From contig JAOZQW010000007.1 in NCBI GenBank assembly GCA_029932015.1, positions 1-18,222 on the forward strand: a stretch of DNA of 18,222 nt, read 5' to 3'. The position numbers and the translations under genes are program-made. The stretch comes from Candidatus Fermentibacteraceae bacterium (GTDB taxonomy: Bacteria > Fermentibacterota > Fermentibacteria > Fermentibacterales > JCC-6). The notes under the pieces are model-generated. The model was not told the DNA's origin. It did not search any database and was given only the letters and a program-made list of their open reading frames with translations. Below are positions 7,191 to 12,730 of the stretch, one piece after another. The stretch's first letter is position 1. Each line of letters begins with the position of its first letter.

Positions 7191-8966
7191 TCAGTGAAGT
7201 TTATCGATAGCACTCAGATAACTTACTTTGCCTTCAAGAGCTTCCCAGAAGTTATCAGCCTGCATCTGAAATGTTTCCTTTGATACCGTCGGATCCTGAA
7301 CCGCGAGCATCAGGTCCCTGTCGATTCTACCCTCAGCAACGATCTGCTCCCCCGCTCTGAAGCAGACATCCTGGATCATGCTTTTACGGTCTGCATAAAC
7401 TGGGTGAGCAATCATTTCCGCCGCAGTCAGGAAGAATTCACCCATCAGGAATGCGTTCTCGCTGTGAGAGTCCCAGCAGCGGTACATTGACTTCAGTGCA
7501 TCGAAATTGTGCTCCACTTCCGGAAAACCTGCTGCGCTGAAGACAACGAACCCCTGTTCACCGGCTTCAGGAAATCTGTCTGGATGCGCAATATCGCCTT
7601 GTTCATTCAACATCATGTACGGCTTAAGAATGGGCAGCAGTCTGTCCATGAATGTCTTCATTATGCCTGTCACATTGAAGATGTAGAGCGGTGAGGCAAA
7701 AACGATAAGATCTGCTTCGCGGCATTTCCTGCGAAGTTCGGTCATGTCATCCTTGTGAATGCATTCACCAGGTGTATTCGTCCAGCAGGAGTAGCAGCCG
7801 GTACACTGCTTTATATCGGAGTGAGCGAGCTTGATATACTCTGCTTGTGCGCCTGCAGCCTTTGCCCCCGCAAGAAAATGATGTACCATGAATGCAGTCT
7901 TGCTGAGCCTGTCACTTCTGGGGCCGCCGTCGAATACAACGATGCTGGCAATACTTCCCGGTGCGAAAGATCTATACTCGAATGCTGCTTCATTCCGCGC
8001 AGCTGCAGCTTGCTCTTTCTTTTTCTTCTTCCTGTTCTTCTCCTGTGGAGGGGCGAACATATCGGCAAACCTGAGCATTATTGCCGCATCTCCCTCCACC
8101 TGGTAATCACCGTTCATGTATGCCCTGTCGCCTGAAACTTCACCATTTGATATCTGCAGCCAGAGGTTGGAATCACATCTGATCGTCGTTCCTGGAGTGG
8201 AATGAACGCCTTCATCGTAAGTGCAGACCTGGTCCTTGATGGTAAGAAAACCCTTTACAGCCTCTTCTCCAGTAAGGTGAAACTGAATGACAGTATTTAC
8301 GCCTTCGGCCATTTTCCTGTTCAGACCAAAGGGCATTGCACTGAATAGATCAGAAATGGAATTGAAATGCAGCCTTTCACCACTCACTTTCTGAATCAGG
8401 CAGGTAGGCAGTTTGAGAGTAAGGGGGAGGCCGATCCCCAGCTGCAGGATAATGGGAAGAAGGGTTGCGACGATTGTATTTACCACCACATCAGAATGAT
8501 AGGAAAGAGTCGTCAGGATCAGCGCAAGGCCGAATATTCCTGCCCACATGTAGTTGAGTGTCAGATTGATCCGAAGGAACTGCTGCCCTTTTGTTACTGC
8601 TTCTGGATAACTCTTGACTGAGTACTCGAATGTGAACGGGGCCATTTTGAACAGTGGCGGGAAGAATGCAACCAGGAAAAGCCCCAGATAGAGGCCTTCT
8701 ATGATGTGATTCAGATAGAAGCGCCCGATATCTGAAAAAATGAAGACCGAAGCGCAGCCGAGCAGTGCGACACCGGAAACCCCATATGTGAAGTAAGAAC
8801 GTATCCTCCTATGGAATGCAAACAGCAGGTTCAGCAGAAGTATCGATGCGCCGATCAGGACGTAAGGCTTCAACGTGCTCATATCGTAGTCTGTTATCTG
8901 CGCCAGTATGTTGAGTGCGACTACGACGAGGAAAGGCAAATACCTGATTATCATGCTGGCAGACAT
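7191..8966 (-). CDS. Three-domain fusion: membrane domain, SCP2 sterol-carrier domain, Fe-S flavodoxin-like reductase
   Basis: 591 residues. Residues 1-190 contain about six transmembrane helices (near 6-24, 33-51, 60-78, 85-105, 138-155, 160-184). Residues about 205-303 resemble the SCP2 sterol-carrier fold, a hydrophobic-ligand pocket (NTVIQFHLTG, GFLTIKDQ, LWLQISNGEVSGDRAYMNGD, YQVEG, ALIMLRF-like end). A basic linker (NRKKKKKEQ, about 311-319) leads to a flavodoxin-like FMN reductase domain, about 338-591. This has CTGCYSCW...C at Cys388, 391, 394 and 402 (CX2CX2CX7C), the compact cluster pattern of iron-sulfur flavoproteins, and the FMN-site segment ASPLYIFNVTGIMKTFMDR. The flavodoxin part is clearly paralogous to the stand-alone protein at 9566-10294. 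Inference: a membrane-anchored redox enzyme acting on a lipid-like molecule, with the soluble domains probably cytoplasmic. Ribosome site GGAG lies 8 bases before ATG. Confidence 0.85.
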   Translation of the reverse strand: MSASMIIRYLPFLVVVALNILAQITDYDMSTLKPYVLIGASILLLNLLFAFHRRIRSYFTYGVSGVALLGCASVFIFSDIGRFYLNHIIEGLYLGLFLVAFFPPLFKMAPFTFEYSVKSYPEAVTKGQQFLRINLTLNYMWAGIFGLALILTTLSYHSDVVVNTIVATLLPIILQLGIGLPLTLKLPTCLIQKVSGERLHFNSISDLFSAMPFGLNRKMAEGVNTVIQFHLTGEEAVKGFLTIKDQVCTYDEGVHSTPGTTIRCDSNLWLQISNGEVSGDRAYMNGDYQVEGDAAIMLRFADMFAPPQEKNRKKKKKEQAAAARNEAAFEYRSFAPGSIASIVVFDGGPRSDRLSKTAFMVHHFLAGAKAAGAQAEYIKLAHSDIKQCTGCYSCWTNTPGECIHKDDMTELRRKCREADLIVFASPLYIFNVTGIMKTFMDRLLPILKPYMMLNEQGDIAHPDRFPEAGEQGFVVFSAAGFPEVEHNFDALKSMYRCWDSHSENAFLMGEFFLTAAEMIAHPVYADRKSMIQDVCFRAGEQIVAEGRIDRDLMLAVQDPTVSKETFQMQADNFWEALEGKVSYLSAIDKLH

Positions 8967-9042
8967 ACTGCATACTCCATGGAAATCGATATAGGGATTT
9001 GAAGGCAGCTATGGGGTAACGGGGAAGCGCGAAGCAGCATTA

Positions 9043-9510
9043 TCAGTAGTCGAACTGGGCAGTGAGAATGACCATCGGCGATGCTGCGATGAACGATGCG
9101 TCGTCGAATCCGGGACCGCCAAAGAGGCCGCCCCTGACATTATTAGAGATCCAGTAGCCCTCAGTCGGCGCTCCGAAGATGCTCTTGTTGAGCGATTCGT
9201 TCATGTTCTCGTCATGTATGACACTGACGGCATACACTCCGAACGGTACATCCGTGAAGGTCAGAACGGCGTTGCCATCCTCTATTGAACCTGTCAGTGT
9301 CATGACCGCGTTCTCCTTGTTACTCGGGAAGCCGTCCCTCGAATCAAAGAGGAGTGCCGCTACCTGACCATCGTCATTCCTGAGATTGCTGATATTGATG
9401 GTAATAGTGCAGTGTACGTCGGATGCGGCATCGACTGCTTCAGCATCATCGCACCAGGCGAATGACGCGAAGCAGAAGAGAGTCAGGGCAAGTGTGATCA
9501 ACATTTTCAT
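9043..9510 (-). CDS. Exported DUF2141 family protein
   Basis: 155 residues. The signal peptide covers about 1-20 (LITLALTLFCFASFAWC). The mature part fits DUF2141: IsNLRNDDGQVAALLFDSRD, then VPFGVYAVSVIHDENMN, then FGAPTEGYWISNN. The P-x-G-x-YAVSV-x-HD-x-N core and the (F/Y)G-x-P-x-EGY(G/W)-x-SNN ending are the family signature. Function is unknown; the family is periplasmic or extracellular and has a small immunoglobulin-like look. It lies 55 bases downstream of the Fe-S flavoprotein and 76 bases upstream of the SCP2-flavodoxin fusion, all on the minus strand, so it is probably co-transcribed with both. Confidence 0.85.
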   Translation of the reverse strand: MKMLITLALTLFCFASFAWCDDAEAVDAASDVHCTITINISNLRNDDGQVAALLFDSRDGFPSNKENAVMTLTGSIEDGNAVLTFTDVPFGVYAVSVIHDENMNESLNKSIFGAPTEGYWISNNVRGGLFGGPGFDDASFIAASPMVILTAQFDY

Positions 9511-9565
9511 CTTTGCTATTACTCCAATTCATGTCTGCCAGTGATAGATGACATATCTTTTCAGA

Positions 9566-10294
9566 TCAGGAGTCACTCAGCTTCGAGAGTTTCATGTCCC
9601 AGAATTTGTTTGCTTCCTTTATGTACATTCCGGCTGTAATGAGCGGCTTCTCGAGTTTGGCAGCGGTCTTCCCGGAGATGACTCCATCAGTGGCAACTTC
9701 CGCACCGGCTGTCCGCAGGAACTTCCTGTACCTGGAGATGACCGGCTTGAGAATGAGGACCTGATCTTTCAGAAGCTCTCCACAATCCTGATATATCTCC
9801 GCGGCTACCTTTGAGTGGAAGTTCCTGGCCATTCTTCTGAAGTGGAGCTGGATGACCTGGAAGTTCTGCCTGCCGGGCATACCGCAGTTCGAGATGACAG
9901 CGATATCGGGGTAGCTGCCGAAGCGCTTCACATGGAGCCACTCGCCATTGGGATCCTTCTCGAAGTGCGGGTCCATGAGAGGGATCAGGCGATCCATGAA
10001 GTCCTTCATTATCCCGCTGACGTCATCGATGTACAGGGGAGTCGCAAGGATAATCATGTCCGAGGACATGACCTTCTCGAGGAGCATGGTCATATCATCG
10101 TCGAAGACACACTTCCCCGGAGTGGCAGTCCAGCACCTGAAGCATCCCATGCAGTGACCTATCTTCTTCTGGGACAGGAAGACCTGCTCCGTTTCGGCCC
10201 CGGCTGCTCCAGCGCCTGCAAGAAATTCACTGACCATTATCCCAGTATTGCTGCCTTCGCCCCTCGGGCTTCCGTTGAAAGCTGTGATTCTCAT
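9566..10294 (-). CDS. Iron-sulfur flavoprotein (flavodoxin-like NAD(P)H-dependent oxidoreductase)
   Basis: 242 residues. The N-terminus is the flavodoxin-like FMN-phosphate loop FNGSPRGEGSNTG (6-18). CMGCFRCW...C at Cys48, 51, 54 and 62 gives CX2CX2CX7C, the compact [4Fe-4S] motif of the Isf family. ATPLYIDDVSGIMKDFMDRL is the second FMN-site segment. Family knowledge: these soluble flavoproteins pass electrons between Fe-S donors and small acceptors such as quinones or oxygen species; the true substrate here is unknown. Ribosome site GGAGG is 7 bases before ATG. It is the first gene of the minus-strand run, divergent from a TetR regulator whose likely operators lie in the shared promoter region. 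About half its residues match the C-terminal domain of the fusion at 7191-8966. Confidence 0.87.
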   Translation of the reverse strand: MRITAFNGSPRGEGSNTGIMVSEFLAGAGAAGAETEQVFLSQKKIGHCMGCFRCWTATPGKCVFDDDMTMLLEKVMSSDMIILATPLYIDDVSGIMKDFMDRLIPLMDPHFEKDPNGEWLHVKRFGSYPDIAVISNCGMPGRQNFQVIQLHFRRMARNFHSKVAAEIYQDCGELLKDQVLILKPVISRYRKFLRTAGAEVATDGVISGKTAAKLEKPLITAGMYIKEANKFWDMKLSKLSDS

Positions 10295-10327
10295 TGGATA
10301 TCCTCCCAGTGTCAGTACACCTTGAAT

Positions 10328-10346
10328 ATCTTAGCAACGCTAAGAT
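10328..10346. promoter_or_regulatory. Candidate TetR operator 1
   Basis: A perfect inverted repeat, ATCTTAGC-AAC-GCTAAGAT, with 8-bp arms and a 3-bp spacer, in the divergent promoter region between the TetR gene and the Fe-S flavoprotein gene. A near-identical repeat has its centre 43 bp away, about four helical turns, so two dimers would bind the same face of DNA. Size, symmetry and position match TetR-family operators. Confidence 0.72.
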
Positions 10347-10357
10347 TGGACGCGTGA

Positions 10358-10386
10358 AAGATAGATGAGTATCTTAACGGCGTCAA
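10358..10386 (-). promoter_or_regulatory. Predicted sigma-70-type promoter of the Fe-S flavoprotein gene
   Basis: Read on the minus strand, -35 TTGACG (10386-10381) and -10 TATCTT (10363-10358) are separated by exactly 17 bases. The -35 matches consensus in 5 of 6 bases, the -10 in 4 of 6. Transcription would begin near 10351, about 57 bases before the start codon at 10294. The -35 lies inside the second inverted repeat (10371-10389), and the first (10328-10346) falls just after the start point. That is the expected layout for repression. Confidence 0.5.
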
Positions 10387-11000
10387 GATTGGAGAATGCA
10401 TTGGAGAAGCACAGTGATTATCATCATGGCTCACTCAGACGCGCGCTTATCGAAACCGGTCTGGAACTCATCTCTGAGAAGGGCGTATCAGCCTTCACAT
10501 TGCGAGAACTTGCCAAGCGGGCGGGAGTATCTACTGCCGCTCCATACCATCATTTCAGGAACAAGGCAGAGCTTCTCGAGGCCATGGCCGCTGAGGGCTG
10601 GCGTATGATGGGTGAGGGATTCGAGGCATCTTCTGCAGCAGAAGAGACCCCAATGGAAAGACTGTATGCGATTGGCAGGGCATACATAACATTCGCTCTT
10701 GAGCACACACCTTACTTCAGGGTCATGAGCAGACCAGACCTGTATTGTACTGAGGAGGAAAGCGATTACTCTGGAACGGGTCTTGAAGTGTTCGAGATGC
10801 TCAAGTCAGCTGTAACTGAGTGCTACCCTGACAGAGACAGGAGTGATCCGGTCATACAGGCGACTGTGCTGAATGCGTGGGTTCAGGTTCACGGCTTCAG
10901 CATGCTCTGGATTGATGGCCCGATAAGGACAACATCTCTCGGGAAGCTTGGTGTCGAGGAGCTGATGAAGTTGCTTTTCAAGACGCCTGTCACCGGATAG
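10365..11000 (+). CDS. TetR/AcrR-family transcriptional regulator (WHG-type C-terminal domain)
   Basis: 211 residues from the ATG at 10365. The DNA-binding helix-turn-helix is FTLRELAKRAGVSTAAPYHH followed by FRNKAELLEAMA, preceded by the DYHHGSLRRALIETGLELI helix. The C-terminal part has WVQVHGFSMLWIDG, the WHG signature of TetR_C_33-type regulators. It most likely represses itself and the divergent flavoprotein operon through the two inverted repeats; the inducer would be a small hydrophobic compound (inference). The start is uncertain. The ATG has a poor ribosome site, while the in-frame TTG at 10401 has GGAG 6 bases upstream and would give MEKHSDYHHG, a typical N-terminus, with operator 2 in the leader. 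Beyond its stop lies insertion-sequence debris. Confidence 0.9.
   Translation: MSILTASRLENALEKHSDYHHGSLRRALIETGLELISEKGVSAFTLRELAKRAGVSTAAPYHHFRNKAELLEAMAAEGWRMMGEGFEASSAAEETPMERLYAIGRAYITFALEHTPYFRVMSRPDLYCTEEESDYSGTGLEVFEMLKSAVTECYPDRDRSDPVIQATVLNAWVQVHGFSMLWIDGPIRTTSLGKLGVEELMKLLFKTPVTG
10371..10389. promoter_or_regulatory. Candidate TetR operator 2
   Basis: Inverted repeat ATCTTAAC-GGC-GTCAAGAT, 7 of 8 arm positions paired, same half-site sequence as the repeat at 10328-10346. It covers the -35 box of the minus-strand promoter. It is either in the first codons of the TetR gene (ATG at 10365) or in its leader, if translation starts at the TTG at 10401. Either position supports autoregulation. 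Confidence 0.68.
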
Positions 11001-11070
11001 TCTTGTTGAACGAGAAGCATTGATGGGATGACGTAGACTTCCCTGCTTGAGACACATCTGTTGGAGTGAT

Positions 11071-11097
11071 ACCTCCTGCAACCACAAGCCAGGAGGT
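11071..11097 (+). promoter_or_regulatory. Hairpin masking the orfA ribosome-binding site
   Basis: ACCTCCTG (11071-11078) pairs perfectly with CAGGAGGT (11090-11097) across an 11-base loop. The 3' arm contains the AGGAGG ribosome site of orfA, 5 bases from its TTG start. In several insertion sequences such a hairpin blocks translation of transcripts that enter from outside; that role is inferred here. Confidence 0.6.
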
Positions 11098-11101
11098 CGG
11101 A

Positions 11102-11245
11102 TTGAGAAAATCAAGATTCACAGAGACGCAGATCGTCGCGATTCTGCACGAGGCTGGTGCCGGAGTGCCGGTCACGGAAGTGTGCCGGAAGTACGGCATC
11201 TGCACCAACACGTTCTATAACTGGAAGAAGAAGTATGGCGGCCCG
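11102..11245 (+). pseudogene. IS3-family transposase OrfA, truncated
   Basis: From the TTG at 11102 (AGGAGG 5 bases upstream) the frame reads LRKSRFTETQIVAILHEAGA, then GVPVTEVCRKYGICTNTFYN, then WKKKYGG. That is the complete helix-turn-helix N-terminus of IS3/IS911-type OrfA. Identity is lost after KKKYGG (about 47 residues), where an intact OrfA would continue for roughly another 40 residues and be followed by OrfB. No OrfB or DDE domain is present, so the element is dead. Confidence 0.78.
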
Positions 11246-11417
11246 AATTCAAGTCCTAAGTGCATCAGTCAGTTGCTGAGTGTGGTTCAGCTACAGAGCA
11301 ATCAAGGCGGTTCTGCCGCCGCTCTCGCTCAGACAATGGCCGGACTGCCCAAGAGTAGAAGCCACTCCTGCTATCCAATCACCTGCATTGAACGGTTCTG
11401 TTCCGATAGGTCGCTGT

Positions 11418-11515
11418 CTAGTCGCAGATGATCGAAGTCGGTCTTGTGACCCCCGTCCTTACCTGGGTCATTCCGGAAAGCCCTGCTATCCGGCCCTCCA
11501 CTTCAGTAAGAAAGT
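11418..11515 (-). pseudogene. Duplicated 3' end of the neighbouring glmL gene
   Basis: On the minus strand this encodes NFLTEVEGRIAGLSGMTQVR, then TGVTRPTSIICD and a TAG stop. It differs at only four residues from the last 32 residues of the GlmL-family protein ending at 12731. At DNA level 11416-11515 and 12729-12828 match at 92 of 100 positions without gaps, and weaker similarity continues upstream to about 11390. It has no start or body, so it is a gene fragment. Its right edge (11515/11516) is abrupt and joins directly to IS91-like sequence. Confidence 0.85.
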
Positions 11516-11672
11516 TTGGGACATAGTCGCTCTCAGGTGCCCGAAGTGTAGTGGTCGCATGAAGGCCATGCAGGCCATCTCCGAAATAGTGTGCCTCTCG
11601 GTAGTACAGCGCATCCTGGAGCACCTGGAACTCTTGGAGGAAGAGGAGCCCAGGCCTCCTCCCAAAATCCTC
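11516..11672 (+). pseudogene. C-terminal remnant of an IS91-like transposase
   Basis: The frame reads VWDIVALRCPKCSGRMKAMQ, then AISEIV, then VVQRILEHLELLEEE and PRPPPK. The CPKCxGRM segment followed by a RILEHL helix and a proline-rich end is the characteristic C-terminus of IS91/ISCR-type rolling-circle transposases. The catalytic two-tyrosine domain is absent; the frame upstream of 11516 is occupied by the antisense of the glmL fragment. It is a fragment, not a working gene. The call rests on motif memory rather than alignment. Confidence 0.6.
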
Positions 11673-11873
11673 GAGATGGTGTGCGAACCCATTCGCGAGA
11701 CTATCTGCCCTGGAAGGATGATGTCCCGGAGATCAACGTGGGGTGGAAGATGCTCCCGCTTTCAGGGGAAGAGTGCGTTCTCGGGAGGGAACCCGCTTCC
11801 CATCGGTGATGACCGGACGGTACCCTGCCGTCCTTCTGGACGATGTAAGCATCGAGGTTAAGCAGTGACCGCG

Positions 11874-11902
11874 TCATATCGGCACACCCTGTGCCGATAT
11901 GA
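11874..11902. repeat. Perfect inverted repeat, 13-bp arms
   Basis: TCATATCGGCACA and TGTGCCGATATGA flank a CCC loop with no mismatch. No T-run follows on either strand, so it is not a standard terminator. It lies about 200 bp beyond the IS91-like transposase fragment and 175 bp before hsp20. It could be a transposon-end hairpin or a protein-binding site. Confidence 0.7.
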
Positions 11903-11971
11903 GAGCCAGACCCTGCGTAAACGGTGGGTACTGCCTTACAACATCATGTGCCGCAACGGTTAGAACATGAC

Positions 11972-12000
11972 CTGAAAATGGAAAGCGTTTTGCTTAAAAT
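11972..12000 (+). promoter_or_regulatory. Predicted promoter of hsp20
   Basis: CTGAAA (11972-11977), a 17-base spacer, then TAAAAT (11995-12000): 4 of 6 and 5 of 6 matches to sigma-70 boxes. The start codon is 50 bases beyond the -10 box. The C-rich -10 of sigma-32-type heat-shock promoters is not seen. Confidence 0.45.
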
Positions 12001-12050
12001 GGTAGTGTTCACTCATCAGGAGTTCCGAACAAACGAAAGGAGGAAGCGAG

Positions 12051-12485
12051 ATGAGAAACGAGAACAGCAAGCTGGTACGGCGGGCGAATTACCTCTCCCC
12101 AATGGAGGTGGTGCTCCGGAGCATAGCCCCGGAGATGGATTTCCTCAACGGAGAGAGGGAGTGGAGCCCCGCGGTGGATGTCACCGAGACGTCGGAGGCC
12201 ATCGAGGTGCAGACCGAGCTCCCCGGGATGAAGAGGGACGACATCGAGATTGACATCGCCAACGGTGTTCTCTCCATCAAGGGTGAGAAGAAAGAAGTCT
12301 CCAACAAGAAGAACCGGTCCTGGCATCATCGGGAGGTCCGGTACGGGAGTTTTTCCCGATCCTTCACCCTCCCTACCGACGTGAAGCCGGACGAGGCGAA
12401 GGCCTTCTTTGAGGACGGCGTCCTCACTATCACCCTCCCCAAGGAGGAGAAGGCTCTGCACCGGAAGATTGCCATCGAGAGCTAG
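12051..12485 (+). CDS. Small heat shock protein, Hsp20/alpha-crystallin family
   Basis: 144 residues, full length. AAAGGAGG (12036-12043) lies 7 bases before the ATG. The alpha-crystallin domain covers about 40-136: WSPAVDVTETSEAIEVQTEL, PGMKRDDIEIDIANGVLSIK, GEKKE, REVRYGSFSRSFTLP, then the A-x-x-x-DGVL segment (KAFFEDGVLTITLP), all diagnostic. Role: an ATP-independent holdase that binds unfolding proteins in the cytoplasm. It has its own promoter and terminator and no operon partner. It stands between two direct copies of an IS end and of the glmL 3' end, and its codons are strikingly richer in third-position G/C than those of neighbouring genes, so transfer is likely. Confidence 0.95.
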   Translation: MRNENSKLVRRANYLSPMEVVLRSIAPEMDFLNGEREWSPAVDVTETSEAIEVQTELPGMKRDDIEIDIANGVLSIKGEKKEVSNKKNRSWHHREVRYGSFSRSFTLPTDVKPDEAKAFFEDGVLTITLPKEEKALHRKIAIES

Positions 12486-12509
12486 GTGGCGCCGCGCCGG
12501 AGATCGCCT

Positions 12510-12543
12510 GGCGGGTGGGTCCTTCGGATCCACCCGCCCTTTT
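12510..12543 (+). terminator. Rho-independent terminator of hsp20
   Basis: GGCGGGTGGGTCC (12510-12522) pairs with GGATCCACCCGCC (12526-12538) with one G-T wobble and a TTC loop, followed by CTTTT. It begins 25 bases after the hsp20 stop codon. A 13-bp GC-rich stem and short T-run make it a strong terminator. Confidence 0.85.
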
Positions 12544-12644
12544 CACGCCCCTGGAGGTTGTGGGGAATATTCACCGGGACGTGTTTCCGCGGATCCACGG
12601 ATTTCACCAGGGAGGAAGAGATGTTCACAGCCTACGACTGCACG

Positions 12645-12696
12645 CGTAAACTTCCCCGTTTGAGACACATCTGCTAGAGTGATACTTCTTGCAGCC
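12645..12696 (+). mobile_element. Second copy of the IS3-like left end
   Basis: This 52-bp stretch matches 11032-11083 in the same orientation (40 of 47 in the core, including TTGAGACACATCTG intact). The orfA start and ribosome-site hairpin that follow in the first copy are missing. The sequence runs directly into the 3' flank of glmL, whose stop codon is 35 bp away. Confidence 0.72.
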
Positions 12697-12730
12697 TTGG
12701 CTGAAGGATCCTGTTCGGAATGATCACCGT

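Larger units (their letters stand above)
11032..11245 (+). mobile_element. IS3-like element remnant, left end plus truncated orfA
   Basis: The segment begins with a terminus-like sequence (TTGAGACACATCTG, 11047-11060), followed within 45 bp by the transposase orfA start. A second copy of the first ~52 bp occurs at 12645-12696 (40 of 47 bases identical in the core). No right end was found. The element is cut inside orfA, near 11245, and continues into unrelated DNA. Confidence 0.68.
11673..12050. other. Non-coding island between IS91-like fragment and hsp20
   Basis: No ORF here has a ribosome site and recognisable protein. It holds a perfect 13-bp-arm palindrome (11874-11902) and, at its right end, the hsp20 promoter and ribosome site. 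The first part may be more of the decayed transposon. Confidence 0.4.

Noticed and set aside
11280..11515. N-terminal part of the open frame leading into the IS91-like fragment
   Set aside because: Residues before WDIVALRCPKC come partly from the antisense of the glmL fragment; the frame is open by chance.
11971..12000. Sigma-32-type heat-shock promoter before hsp20
   Set aside because: A CCTGAAA element is present but no C-rich -10 box follows; the sigma-70 reading fits better. No CIRCE-type operator was seen either.
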